From positions 57,301,463 through 57,365,462 of the forward strand of contig OZ024833.1 of the NCBI GenBank assembly GCA_964016985.1: a stretch of DNA of 64,000 nt, read 5' to 3'. Positions 11,232 through 21,905 of the stretch are shown piece by piece. How positions within the stretch are numbered: position 1 is the stretch's first letter; every line of letters begins with the position of its first letter. The DNA is from Anodontia alba (taxonomy: Eukaryota; Mollusca; Bivalvia; Lucinida; Lucinidae). Under the pieces are notes generated by a model. It had not been told where the DNA came from. It searched no databases and worked only from the letters and a program-made list of their open reading frames with translations. The translations under genes were made by a program, and so were the position numbers.

Positions 11232-12187
11232 AGCCTTATACAATTCTATCAGAGCATTCACTGTTTGCAGACAGAACTGCTGGATGCTGTGTTCACAAAC
11301 TCAACTTAATCTCCTCCAGTTCCACTTTAATACTGTTAAGCGAATATACTGATCATATTTTTTGTTGGGCACATTTTCCTACACTGCAGTTCAAATGTTT
11401 AACTACACTGCCATTGTTTTGAGTACCATATTTACCCAAAGTATTGTGCCTTAGCAAACAGTGTAGATCCAGATCTTACACTGCAGAATGTTGTGTCTCA
11501 TCTGGATCTAGATTGTTTGCCACTCATTCAACAGGTTTTTAGTCACATCAATAGGTAATTAAAGGAGTTATTCAAATTCTAGGACAAGTATGGTAAGGAG
11601 ATAAGTTTTCCCAATATTTAGGGTAAATATGTTAATGAGTAACAGTTCTTTAACCTGTATAATTCAAGTGGATTCTTCTACCAAAACTCTTTGGACCAGC
11701 TAGACTTTTTCCAACAGCAGGGCTAGTTTTAATTATTACTATGTTTTATAGAAATTCCCATATTTAATGCATACAGTGATCAGACCCCACAGCCACAAAA
11801 CGATCAGATACCACATTTTGTGGCATCTGATCAGGGTCTGCACTGTTTGCCAGATACCCTTTTTGGGGTTTTCAGACTAAAATGGGTTAAACAGTTTGGA
11901 TGTTTGGCCCTTTTTTTGGATGGGTTTTTAAAAAATCTATCCTTTAAAATAGCAATGTCCGGGCCGGCGGGCGGTCTGGCGTTGTCCAAGGTTTACCTTT
12001 TGGTTAACCTTTTTTTCAAAGTTATATGTTACCTTTAGTCTTCAATGGGTTCCTTTCATATTTGACATGGTTGAAGAGGAGGACTAGTAGATGTTTCACA
12101 TGCAAGAGAGACAAGTCTTACTTTTTCTGTTATTTTAAAAACCCGTCCATAATGCCATTAGGTGTTTTTCTTGTTTAATAATTGTAG
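11232..12187. other. Non-coding stretch before the first dynein exon seen, with two P1 palindromes
   Basis: P1 palindromes lie at 11454-11520 and 11769-11850. No earlier dynein exon was found. The region just before 12188 ends in a usable acceptor, TTGTAG. Confidence 0.5.
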
Positions 12188-12349
12188 CTGGAAACACAGG
12201 TCTATGCAAGAGGCAATGTTGAGGTGTGGCTTGGTGACCTGCTGAAAGAACAGATGAAATCACTTCATGGAGTGATTAGAGATGCCCACATGCAAATCAG
12301 TGCTCCAGAGTTTGAACTGTTAAGTTTCTTGAACAGCTATCCAGCCCAG
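12188..12349 (+). CDS. Axonemal dynein heavy chain (DNAH5/8-like), exon a
   Basis: This exon of 54 codons starts after TTGTAG and ends at CAG|GTATTG, with phase 0 at both ends. It encodes a conserved stretch at the end of the stem/linker just before AAA1, including VYARGNVEVWLGDLLKEQMK and FELLSFLNSYPAQ. The GNVEVWL and FPAQ/YPAQ boxes are typical of outer-arm dynein heavy chains of the DNAH5/DNAH8 class. Dynein heavy chains convert ATP hydrolysis into microtubule sliding in cilia and flagella. Preceding exons are not in the window. Continuity with the next exon (VGLLGIQ) is exact. Confidence 0.9.
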
Positions 12350-12537
12350 GTATTGTATTCTTAAACTTTCAAGGGAGGCAATTCTGCCAAAATTATTTTG
12401 CGTCCCTACTCTTTACTGGTATACTCTAAAAGGAAAGAATTTACTCCTGTCTATGAAGCATATTCTCCCCAATTAGAGTGAACTCCTTTCCAGAGGGGAC
12501 TTGGTGTGCCAACAAGTTAACAGAAAGTCACATTGTT

Positions 12538-13940
12538 AGCTCGCCGGGACTATGTCTCCGGAGAGCTTATGTTGTCACCCAGGAGTTGGCGTCGATGTCC
12601 CTGTTACACAATGTTTAAGTTTTCAGATGTGTGCATAGTTTTTAGCTCACCTGAGCTCTGCTCAGGATGAGCTATTGTGATCACTTTTCGTCCGTTGTCC
12701 GTCCGTCCGTGCGTCTGTCCGTTAACATTTTCAAACGACTTCTCCTCTGAAACCGCTGAGCCAATTTTGCTAAAATTTCATATGGAGCCTCCTTAGGGTG
12801 GGGAAAAGAAAAATTGCTAAAATGGTTGCGGTCCGTTGACCAAGATGGCCGCCACGCCCATATATGGTAAAAACCTTTAAAAATCTTCTCCTCCAGAACT
12901 GAGAATGCCTTGGGGCGGAACCTTTGCAGGAATCATCGGGGACGGGAGGTCTACCAACATTGCTAAAAGAATTGTCGTACATTGACGTTTGACCTTTTTA
13001 CAGCAAGGTCAAGTTTGCTTCCCTATGCATTTGAATGGGAATTGCTCAGGTGAGTGAACTGTGGCCCGTGGGCCTCTTGTTTAACTGTTTAAGGTATTGC
13101 CTTCATATTTGGCCTACACCTAATTCTTATTTTGTCTTTTTACACCCACATTTAAGTTTTACATTTAAGTTTTGAGAAGTATACATAACTGCTGAAGTGT
13201 TCAAGATAGAGCTCTAATATTTGGCTCACACCAGCCTTAGGGTTAGGCCTTTCAATAGCACACACCTCTTTCTCATTTTGACCTTCTGCCTAGGTCAAGG
13301 TCAGGTCACACTTTGTCATTTGAACCCATGTTCCAGTTCTGCTTTTAAGTTTTGAAAAGTGTTTGTAACTGCTGAAGTATTCAAGATACTGCTTTAGTAT
13401 TTGGCCCACATCAATAGTAGGTAAGACCTTTCAATAGCTCAGACCTTTTTCTCAATATGACCTTCTGCCTAGGTCAAGGTCGGGTTATGCTTAGTCATTT
13501 AAACCCATGTTTAAGTTTTGCATTTAAGTTTTGAAAATTGTTCGTAACTGCTAAAGTATTCAAGATGCTGCTTTAATATTTGGCCCACACCTATCTTAGG
13601 GTAAGACCTTTCAAAAGTATACACCCCTTCTTCAGTTTGACCTTCTGCCTAGGTCAAGAGCAGGTCATACTTTGTCATTTATAGCCGTGTTTAAGTTTTG
13701 AAAAGTGTACATGGCTGCTGAAGTATGTAAGATATAGCTTTCATATTTCATCCACACCAGCCTTAGGGAAAATGTTTCAATGGCATATACCCCATCCCTC
13801 AGTTTGACAGTCTTCCAACATCAAAGTCAGGTCCTACTCTGTCATTTCTGCTATGTTTAAGTTCTGCATTTAAACTTTAATATTTAAAGATTGTTTTCTT
13901 ATCAGATCAGCCCTTTCCAGCAAGCTGACAACTCTTGTTG
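12538..13940. mobile_element. Minisatellite-core element family A, copy 2
   Basis: The 5' end AGCTCGCCGGGACTATGTCT with GGAGAGCTTATGTTGTC, about 180-bp monomers (GCCTAGGTCAAGGTCAGGTC) and the 3' end AGCAAGCTGACAACTCTTGTTG match copy 1 (2486-3560). It is intronic, between dynein exons a and b. A family D element sits inside it near its 5' end and is absent from copy 1. Copy 1 therefore acts as an empty site. Confidence 0.7.
12644..13082. mobile_element. Family D element, complete non-autonomous copy (HINE-like)
   Basis: It starts AGCTCACCTGAGCTCTGC and continues GCTATTGTGATCAC. It ends GCTCAGGTGAGTGAAC then GTGGCCCGTGGGCCTCTTGTT, where GGCCC-GT-GGGCC forms a 3' hairpin before CTTGTT. CTCACCTGAGC and GCTCAGGTGAG are inverted subterminal repeats. 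In the host element, copy 1 reads CATAGTTTTTTTAATTAT while this copy is split inside the T run, fitting T^T insertion. Helentrons and HINEs have this combination of subterminal inverted repeats, 3' hairpin and T-run target. No coding sequence is present. Confidence 0.65.
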
Positions 13941-14043
13941 TCTCCCTTGTAGAAAAACCTACAAAACATATATAGTCTCAAACAGGCATGCCTGAACAAA
14001 CCATGTTAATGGTTTGTTCAGGAATGCCTTTTTAAGGGAGACA
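13941..14043. repeat. Short foldback element
   Basis: TGTCTCCCTT (13939-13948) and AAGGGAGACA (14034-14043) are exact inverses. Inside, CAGGCATGCCTGAACAAACC (13983-14002) pairs with GGTTTGTTCAGGAATGCCT. The element directly adjoins the family A 3' end. Confidence 0.5.
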
Positions 14044-14192
14044 GAATTTTCAGGGATTTAGTGTAGACCCAGGTTCGACTTCTTTTAGAGGGACAGCAGA
14101 ATTAGATCTACGTAAACTGGTGGCTATCAGCCAACACTTCCTATATGAAAAACACTAAACCAAGACACTATTAAGGCACAGTGGGTAGAATG

Positions 14193-14372
14193 TGCATTAT
14201 TGGTACAAATTTCCACATGCAAATGAGCTACCAAGACACATTCAAGGTACTTTGATAAAAACTCTACCAAGACACTAACCAAGACACATTCCAGGTACTT
14301 TGACCAAAACTCTACCAAGACACTAACCAAGACACATTCCAGGTACTTTGATCCAAACTCTGCCAAGGTACT
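14193..14372. repeat. 48-bp tandem array, about 3 copies
   Basis: AGGTACTTTGA recurs at 14245, 14293 and 14341 with ACTCTACCAAGACACTAACC between. The 48-bp period keeps the minus strand open over 16-residue repeats, but there is no other sign of a gene. Confidence 0.6.
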
Positions 14373-15468
14373 TTGATTTACAGTATTACAGCAGTTTTTC
14401 AGTCATAGCAGGATTATGGGAATGCGATTCGGAAAGGTTCTGTGCATTAATTGTTCAGTAGGTTTGGATAAAAAAAAAAAATCAGAAGATATTAACACTT
14501 AAACTCTAAAACCCATGAGCTTAAGGACAGCAGCCCAGCCATACTGATACTAATTAGGCCACAAAATCAAATAGAATGCATGCTTTGACCTTATAGTGCA
14601 TCACTGTAGTGAAGAAGTTGGCAGTTCAGCACTTTATTACTATTTGTTTTCCCAGGTCTTTTCACTTTAAATTAAGAAATAATTGTGCTGTTTGTGCAAA
14701 ATTAAATCACAATGGCATAGCTGGAGTGAATTGATATTTGCATGTGCAGGACACCATCATACATTAATCAGGGATAACATATTGGCAAGCAAAAATTATT
14801 TCAATTTTAACATGGCATAGAAAGGAAATGCCACATTAATACAGCATTTTCCAAAGGACTAGTTTGCAGCAGATGTCAACAGAAGTACATGTAAATGACT
14901 GCATGCATTGCCATGAAAAATGCTTATTTGTACGCACTATATAAGTAGCTTGATTTCTCATTAATTTTCACATGATGGCATTTCCATTAGGCTAACTGGA
15001 AAAAAACATTACCTTCATGTTAGAATTGCATGGTAATCAAAATTTAATCAAATTAGAAGAAAAAATGTATCTTAAAAAAATCATTTAATCTAAAAATCAT
15101 TACCAGTATATCTAAACCACCGTACCATGACACAGTCCGAAAATGGATTCATCGACTGAAATTATGCATTTCTAGTCATAGGGATTACTTTAAAATAAAG
15201 AAACTTGTGATTACTTACATTATGAACTTTCCTGGTCAAAATAAGCAATTCTTATGGAACACCCCTCGTATTATCCCCAGAAAACTGGCTTTGACATTTC
15301 TAATTATTGCCTGAAGAAGCAATTTGCATGAATGTCTAATGCTATTTTCTGGGAAAAATATTTCAAAATCCTTTCTGCTGATGTTTTTACCTAGCATGTT
15401 AAGCATTAAATTTATATTTAGATTTTCTTCTGTATTGTCACTTAATAGGAAGTTGTATCTATTGTTAG
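14373..15468. other. Intronic stretch, nothing recognised
   Basis: AT-rich intron sequence leading to the acceptor ATTGTTAG of exon b. No repeat family from elsewhere in the window was recognised. Confidence 0.4.
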
Positions 15469-15693
15469 GTTGGACTGTTGGGTATACAGATGATTTGGAC
15501 CAGGGATGCCGAAGAAGCATTAACTCATGCCAGAGTAGACAAGAAAATCATGCCCTTGACAAACCAGAGATTTCTGGATATACTCAACCGACTTATAGAA
15601 CAGACAACTCATGACCTGACCAAAGTGGAGAGAGTGAAGTTTGAAACTCTCGTTACTATACATGTCCATCAGAGGGACATTTTTGATGACTTG
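15469..15693 (+). CDS. Axonemal dynein heavy chain (DNAH5/8-like), exon b
   Basis: This exon of 75 codons lies between ATTGTTAG and TTG|GTATGC, with phase 0 at both ends. It starts [18 protein letters not shown] and ends with [12 protein letters not shown], the segment immediately N-terminal to AAA1 in DNAH5/DNAH8. The reading joins exons a and c without gap or overlap, so the gene is intact here. The acceptor is short but uses a normal AG. An apparent extension upstream in the same frame is intron read-through. Confidence 0.92.
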
Positions 15694-15754
15694 GTATGCA
15701 GATGAATATCCGAACAGAAAATACCGGATCATATTTGACCATTATCACACTGTG

Positions 15755-15875
15755 CAATTAGGGTTTTATGCCGCCAACTTCGAAGTTGGAGGAGCATATT
15801 GCTTTTGGGTCATTTGTCTATCCATTCATTTGTCTCACTTTTCTTGTGAGCAAGATATCTTGATAACTGTAAATT
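15755..15875. repeat. 5' fragment of a hairpin-ended element
   Basis: TTTTATGCCGCCAACTTCGA then AGTTGGAGGAGCATATTG forms a hairpin (CCAACTTCGAAGTTGG). It resembles the hairpin-forming 5' ends of the minisatellite-core elements. It stops where the LINE fragment begins. Confidence 0.4.
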
Positions 15876-15879
15876 ATCA

Positions 15880-16943
15880 AAACTGTTGTATAATGTACTT
15901 TTACATGAATATAATGCAGGAATCTTTCAGCATAAATGGATTCACTGTATAAAAGAAATACTCATTTCAGTAGGACGTATAGATCTCTTCAATAAAGTTA
16001 ATGTTGAAAATACAAAATCATTGAAAGAACAAATTTCCAGAGCCCTGGTTGATTTACATATACAGGAATGGTTTTCTAAAATTGAATTGTCTTCTAAAGG
16101 AAAAAATTATTATTTATTTAAGCAGGAACTAAATTTTGAAAATTAATTAATAAATCTTAGCAAGAAACATTATAGTTCACTACTGAAATTTAGACTAAGT
16201 AATCACAGGCTTCCTGTTGAAACAGGCCGTTGGGAAAACATCCCATTAGATGAAAGGAAATGTAACTTATGCCCAAAAAACGATATTTGGGATGAATTTC
16301 ATTACCTTTTTGCATGTGATTACTTTCATTCAGATCGGAAACAGTTTTTAAAATCTTACTTCGACAAGAGACCAAATGTTATGAAGTTTAAAGAGCTCTT
16401 TTCTACCAAAGATACTCAAACACTTATCAATTTGGCTAAGTTTGTTGACATTATTATGAAGAAGTTTCCAGTGATGAATTAGGTTATATATATGTATATA
16501 ATTTAGTAAGGGGTGAAATGAGCCAGTTTGCATGTGTGTAATGGTTCGATTCCTCTACCAGTTTCATACTTGTTCATGGCAGCTAGTTAACCTCCTGGTG
16601 AATGAGTGTGAAGCTGGTGGAGGTGATAGGATATTGTTTGTGTCTGAATTGTTGTTTTTTTTTTTTTGTTTTTTTTTTTTTGTTGTTGTTTTTTTCCCTA
16701 CTTACTTACTGTGTGTACGTGTACGCGTGTACCTGCACACATGTATGTGTGTGTATGTGTATGTGTAGACAGTATGTGATGTATACAATGTGTATTTGTA
16801 CACCTTGTTACTTGCTTTGGTCATTATGTAGTTTTTTTTTTGTTTTTTTTTTTTTTGTTTTTTTTTTTTTCCATTCTCTTACGCTTCCTGCGTGTGGCCT
16901 GAGAAGTAGTTAGATTAATAAAGTTCTGTTCTGTTCTGTTCTG
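15880..16943 (+). mobile_element. 5'-truncated non-LTR retrotransposon, 3' end
   Basis: The open segment from about 15886 and its continuation to about 16480 encode the C-terminal region of a mollusc-type LINE protein. It includes KWIHCIKEILISVGRIDLFN, then KFRLSNHRLPVETGRW, RKCNLCPKNDIWDEFHY (a C-x2-C zinc box) and FHYLFACDYFHSDRKQF. One in-frame stop (16143-16145) and the lack of any reverse-transcriptase core show a dead, 5'-truncated copy. The 3' UTR is T-rich with TGTG repeats and ends in AATAAAGTTCTGTTCTGTTC, a TTCTG-type tail like the short microsatellite tails of CR1/L2-like LINEs. It lies in a dynein intron in the same orientation. Confidence 0.7.
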
Positions 16944-17529
16944 ATAACCATTTGAGCTAGGGCCTTGAAACTTGGTGAGTTGACTGGGGCTTGGGAGTAG
17001 TTCACCTGATAAATTAAAAAAAAAAAAAAAAAGCAGAATAAATTTGAGAGTTATGTCCCTATCATTTTGTAGGGACAAGCTTATAGTTGAGGGCATAGTG
17101 TTTTACAAACACACAGTCTAGTTCTTTTCTAAATTGTTGCTAATGGTAATATGTCCACCAAATAAATTCACACTTCAACAAATATCATTTCAGAACAAGC
17201 AACACTAAATTGTGAATGTATGTGTCATTACAATAACCACATATCAGCACTAAATTCCAGCTTCTTAGAGTTTTACAGAAGCTTTGTGTTTTGGAAGTTG
17301 TGGGCTTTGTTTAATTTTCATAGCATTTCTGACAAATGAAACAAGGGAATTCACTTGTATGTTTAAGGGGTAATAATTTTCTGACTCAGATGTTAAATGT
17401 TCTGACAGTCAGACAAAAATGTGTGTAAATTTATTATTTCTGATCACTAAAGAACCAAAGGGACAGTTGCAAGTTCAAGCAAGCTAACCATAGCTCTAGA
17501 TAAGAGGAGGTGTCCAGATAATATTTTTC

Positions 17530-17630
17530 TTATTTCTTCATAAAGCATATGTTGTGGGTACTCATTAGAAGTGCCTCAGAGAGGCACTTCTAATAAGTAC
17601 CCACAACATATGTTTTCATGGAGAAGTAAG
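17530..17630. repeat. P2 palindrome (GTGGGTACTC family), near-perfect
   Basis: The arms are about 47 bp: GTTGTGGGTACTCATTAGAA then GTGCCTC, and GAGGCACTTCTAATAAGTAC then CCACAACATATG, with TTCTTCATAAA/TTTTCATGGAGAA outside. Relatives lie at 118-162 (half), 19141-19232, 27604-27708, 35363-35402 (half) and 45112-45204. Confidence 0.8.
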
Positions 17631-17727
17631 GAATTATCAGTGCATTTGGTAAAAAAAAAGTGCCTTATCTGGAGCTATGATCCAGCCTGTCTTATTTGCA
17701 GCTAGATTTATGTAGTAGCTTTATATA

Positions 17728-17895
17728 GTTTATTTGTTTGTTTTGACCAATTTTGGGGAAATAATTCACTAATGTTCTAAGGCTCTCGTATTAAAGTGGA
17801 GTGAGCAATAGCAAACGAGTTCTTTACATGAAAGCCTTAGAACAGAAATGAATTATTTCTCCGTAATCGATCAAAAACAAACAGTTAATAAACTG
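17728..17895. repeat. Foldback repeat with arms of about 70 bp
   Basis: GTTTATTTGTTTGTTTTGAC ... GGGGAAATAATTCAC ... GTTCTAAGGCTCTCGTA is mirrored by ATGAAAGCCTTAGAAC ... GAATTATTTCTCC ... GATCAAAAACAAACAG. The centre is about 30 bp. No related copy was seen elsewhere. Confidence 0.7.
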
Positions 17896-19140
17896 TTTAT
17901 TAGGTTTCTTATCCCCACCCCCACAACCACCCCACACACAATGTGTTTTAGTTAGATTTATGCCTTTTGAATGCATTTAAATTTTATATGCTAATGAGAG
18001 ATGCCCAGCCTTGACCTTCTGAACAAAAAAAAAAAAATAGTGTCATTTTATTTTAGTTCTAATTTAAATAATAGCAAGCACAGCTCGCGACACGCAAAGC
18101 GTGTCGTGAACGAAGTGAGCTCTACGGTAGAGAATATGATCAAGGAAAAGTAACATACAACGATATCATACTTTCAGCAGAAATCGCTGTGACCAATTTT
18201 CTTCCTTTTTCTTCCCAGAAGTTGTCACCACAAAATTGATATTCACAAAATTTGGGTCTCACTAATAAGCGTCAAGAAGTTACAAGAAACGAGTGTCAAT
18301 AAGTGTCACTAACAAATTTTGTTGATTATTTTTATTATTTATTATTGATTTACATATATTTTTATATACTGTTATTCATTCTTTAATGATGCTGTGAAGG
18401 ACTTTTGAAGACTACAAATAGGTCTGTGCTGTGCTTGCATTTAGGCTAAGCCTAGTTTCATATTGAGCTCTACAGGAGAGAATATGATCAAGAAAAACTG
18501 GTGAGCGAATACCGGGTTTTCTTTCACAGAGAAAAATAGGTAATTCGTTGTTAGAAATGTAATAAAGGATTATAATCATGACACTGTCAAACATAACAGC
18601 ATGTGATAAAATATATTTTATTTGTAAGTCTTATTTTCATGAAAACTTGCTTTTCAAAATCAAATAATGATACTAATAGATATAATATACCGTATTTTCT
18701 CTAAGTATTAGGACACCTTACCTCCTCACCATATTCACATACAACTTGAACAACCCCATTTTATTTGCATGTTGTTTCTGAAATACTGATACATTCTGCA
18801 GCATCTGACCTTGAGTCTACACTGTTTGCTCAGGCTGGCCTTTCTGAATACTTACTGTAAATACAGTAGCAAAAATATCTGATTCATTTGTTTCTTACTA
18901 CACAGCTATTTCATACCTTCCTGGGCAACAGTCAAAACTATCAGCCCCTCTTGACTATCACCCAAAAAGGTATGATATAGATGTTTTATTACCCAATTCA
19001 TGTTTTAAAGGAACTGTTTTCTTTTGATCACTATGATCAATAAATACTGGTAACTATTTGATCACGTAAGCAGGAGTATAGAAAATTTTACCTCCAGAAA
19101 CATAAAATTTTCGGATAAAAAAATCTGATATTTTTCATAT

Positions 19141-19232
19141 TTCTGCTCAAAACATAGATTGTGGGTACTTGTTAGAACTGCCTTGACGAGGCAGTTCTAA
19201 CAAGTACCCACAATCTATGTTTTTAGCAGAAA
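19141..19232. repeat. P2 palindrome, perfect-arm copy
   Basis: ACATAGATTGTGGGTACTTG then TTAGAACTGCCT, a 5-base loop TGACG, then the exact inverse through CAATCTATGTTTTTAGCAGAA. The right flank (CATACCCCTGTAAACCCCAG ... GGCATGTTTTCGTGA) recurs inverted right after dynein exon d (35259-35375), so the palindrome is part of a longer element. Confidence 0.8.
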
Positions 19233-19663
19233 TAAGAAAAATAATGCATACCCCTGTAAACCCCAGTTTTACTATATGAAAGTGGGGTTTAAGGGGGTCT
19301 AAATTATATAGGCATGTTTTCGTGATGTAGTCCAAAATAAGAGAACCAGTTCAATCTGGCTGGCTTTTGTCACAGGTGAAGTTGCTAGGTAGTCCACGTG
19401 ACTGGGAGATAGTCCAAAAAATGAGCCTTGGTGATAGTTCTCTGAGAAACGGCTCAATCTGGCTGGCTTTTGTCACAGTTGAAAATGCATTAGATAGTCA
19501 AAAATGCTTTATAATTTCGTTTATAGTAAGTTGGGTAATAATAAGTCTTAATTCATTAATTGGATGATTGTGAATATACAACATACTTAATCTGTTGTTC
19601 CTTTGTGACCCACAAAATTCAAGAGGACAAAAAAAAACAAACTTGAATGCTTATATTTCTCAG

Positions 19664-19836
19664 GTAAGGATGCACATCAAGACTCCAACAGATTTTGAAT
19701 GGCTTAAGCAGGCTAGATTCTACTTCAAGGCAGACACTGACCAGTGTATTGTATCAATCACTGATGTTGACTTTCTCTACCAGAATGAGTTTCTCGGCTG
19801 TACCGATAGGCTGGTAATCACACCTTTGACAGATAG
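19664..19836 (+). CDS. Axonemal dynein heavy chain (DNAH5/8-like), exon c
   Basis: The exon lies between TTTCTCAG and GATAG|GTATTG. It begins in phase 0 and ends after two bases of an Arg codon (AG|A). It encodes [20 protein letters not shown], then [19 protein letters not shown] and TD. The [14 protein letters not shown] box is the start of the AAA1 module in dynein heavy chains. The split Arg codon is completed by the A that opens exon d, which fixes both splice sites. Confidence 0.93.
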
Positions 19837-19950
19837 GTATTGTTTGTATTTAATTCATTTCCTTCTATTTTCTGGTTTATGACTCCAGGCAAGATCACCA
19901 TATGACAACTTACACCGGATATAGTGATTAGTTAATTGTTAAGAATAAAT

Positions 19951-20097
19951 GTTTGTTCTTGTTGAGGTTTTATGGCCCATTCAACCCAATGGGGTCATGT
20001 CGAGTGCTGTCAGTTTACCCAACCAAACCTTTACTAGGCAGGCTTAGTCCTAAGCGGTTAACCAGTATTGTGCACATTCTTTCGCCAGAAATATGAA
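19951..20097 (-). mobile_element. SINE-1, minus-strand 3' fragment
   Basis: TTGTTGAGGTTTTATGGCCC then CAACCCAATGGGGTCATGTC up to CAGTATTGTGCACATTCTTT and CGCCAGAAA. It matches the 3' half of 28348-28653 and lacks the tRNA-like head. Confidence 0.65.
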
Positions 20098-20274
20098 TAA
20101 ATGTGTAAAGCCATACCTGGTAAGTATTTTACCACTTTATTTTGAGTTTGGTTGAACTTTCATTGAAAGTACAGCTGATTATGATTATTTGCAGAAAATG
20201 ATGTGGCTTTCTGGAGGATTCTTCGCAGTTAATTCCATGTAATAAATGTCGTAAGCGCCCTTTAAGGAGCCAAA

Positions 20275-20905
20275 CTTATTACTTCCGACTTCTTCCGTCT
20301 AACCTCCGACTTCTTGATTCCAACTTCTACCCTCTGACTTATTACTTCCAACTTTTAACTTCTGACTTCTTACTTCTAATTTCCAACTTCTGACTTCCAA
20401 CTTCTTACTTCCTGCATATCACATCTATTGTAATTGTTTGTGGTGGAGACACCATCTTGAACGCTGCTTCTGTTCACTGAAAATACCATTAGGAATAAAA
20501 ACAGTCAGAAGTTGGAAGTTAGAAGTGAGCAATTGGAAATAAAGACTTTGAAGTTTGATGTAAATACTATTCACTGAAAATACCATTAGGAATAAAAACA
20601 GTCAGAAGTTCGAAGTTAGAAGTGAGTAATTGGAAATAAGGACTTTGAAGTTTGATGTAAGAAGTGATGAAATTAGAAGTATGAAGTCAGAAGTCGGAAT
20701 TAGTAGTTGGAAGTAATAAGTGATGAAGTTAGATGTAAGATGTCAGAAGTTGGAAATTACAAGTCGGAAGTAAGAAGTTGGAAGTTAGAATGAGAAAGTT
20801 GAGAGTTAAATGTCAGAATTCAGAAGTAAGAAGTGTTGAAGTTAGAAGCTGTAAGTAAGAAGTAATGAAGGTAGAAGTAAGAAGTCGTGAAGATAGAAGT
20901 CAGAT
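20275..20905. repeat. Inverted pair of degenerate GAAGT/ACTTC arrays
   Basis: Left part (20275-20425): pyrimidine strand built on ACTTCTGACTTCTAACTTCC-like units. Right part (20500-20905): the complementary purine strand, GAAGTTGGAAGTTAGAAGT-like units, with one internal duplication of ACCATTAGGAATAAAAACAG (about 20483 and 20580). Together they could form a long imperfect hairpin with a loop of about 75 bases. Confidence 0.7.
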
Positions 20906-21176
20906 TGATTGTGTTGGGGTTTAACGACACGTCAACCCTTGTGGGTCATTTTGTGTCGTCTCCCAGAGAAAGGGAGGAAAGAGATTGAAGAGATAGTAGA
21001 AGAGATGAAAGAGAGGGACAGGGAAGAAAGAGGAACAGGAATGAAAGTGAAGAAAACAGATGAAATAAAAACATTCCCCTCTCTAACTTTACCTGCTACA
21101 AGGATAGCAGGTCTTGTCCAACTGTAGCCAATATCAGTTGGACACCCCGGTGACATAAGATACACGAAAGCCCTGC
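20906..21176 (-). mobile_element. SINE-2, minus-strand copy
   Basis: It starts GATTGATTGTGTTGGGGTTT, then CACGTCAACCCTTGTGGGTC, an A/G-rich middle (AGAGATGAAAGAGAGGGACA), CTGCTACAAGGATAGCAGGTC and CCAATATCAGTTGGACACCC. It matches 4350-4626 and 49577-49847. Open frames through it are incidental. Confidence 0.7.
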
Positions 21177-21479
21177 TACAAAGAGAAAATTTTCTAATAT
21201 TATGCAAATAGACCTGGTCTGACACATCTATAATAAGCTCTAAACTGTAACACACGAACTCTTGTATTGAGATACGACTCCTGCGTATAGCACAAGTCAC
21301 AAAACGTGTTTGTGTTTCAGCTATAGACTGTACACAGATTTGCTATAGTGTCTACACCAGTTGGTCAAATCTCTGCATTAGACCGTACACTACACTTTGT
21401 GTAGGTTTTATGTTTTAGATGGATGAGTCATTAGATATATCGGGCATTGATGAGGAGAGGTCTGTTATATCCATGTGAT

Positions 21480-21905
21480 ATATGCACATATTCCACCAAA
21501 TAGAAACAGAATTTGAACAGACATGCAGTATATCAGGCAGGCAGACCTCCCCCTATTAGTTTTTGCAAGCACATTAAGCCTTCTGTCAAAAATACCTCCA
21601 AAATGGGTGGAACAAGCACACCCATAAGGCCTTCTGCATGCCCTAAAGGAAAAAGTATTTTTGTGATCAATGTAGCAATGAGTTTCTGTCAATGTATGGG
21701 CTAAATATGCACAGAAAGAGCAAGCATAAAAAAGATTTTATGCATGCATGCAATATATACCAGAAAGGTTTTAACCAGGCTATACAATATCTGAGTCACT
21801 GTGCAAATCATCTCAGTGTTGTGCTTGAAAAGTGTTCCTTTTGTGACATAGAGTTTTGGTCTTGGGGCTGTTTGAAGAAGCATCTGAATGTTTGTTAACA
21901 TAATC
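21480..21905 (+). pseudogene. C2H2/C2HC zinc-finger protein remnant
   Basis: From about 21664 one frame reads YFCDQCSNEFLSMYGLNMH then RKSKH, a clear C2H2 finger. It continues as HACNIYQKGFNQAIQYLSHC, a degraded finger with one Cys lost, and EKCSFCDIEFWSWGCLKKHL then NVC and a stop at 21896-21898, a finger whose last His is Cys. A stop lies just before the first finger and there is no credible start, so this is a fragment. It may be a captured host zinc-finger exon or part of a mobile element. Nothing around it decides. Confidence 0.4.

Larger units (their letters stand above)
16944..19663. other. Intronic stretch with several palindromes
   Basis: No exon is recognisable. It contains P2 palindromes (17530-17630 and 19141-19232), a long foldback (17728-17895), a small hairpin GCGACACGCAAAGCGTGTCG near 18087, a P1 half (18789-18830), and a direct repeat of TCAATCTGGCTGGCTTTTGT at about 19352 and 19450, some 98 bp apart. 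It ends in the acceptor TTTCTCAG of exon c. Confidence 0.5.

Noticed and set aside
14127..14366. Minus-strand ORF with 16-residue repeats (SKYLECVLVSVLVEF)
   Set aside because: It is a direct product of a 48-bp tandem array. There are no flanking exons and no similarity to a protein family.
16532..16913. Plus-strand ORFs rich in Phe/Val/Tyr
   Set aside because: They arise from T runs and TGTG microsatellite in a LINE 3' UTR.
19367..19567. Candidate extra dynein exon between exons b and c
   Set aside because: Exons b and c join in phase with continuous family sequence (FDDL to VRMHIK), leaving no room. The frame only reflects a local 98-bp direct repeat.
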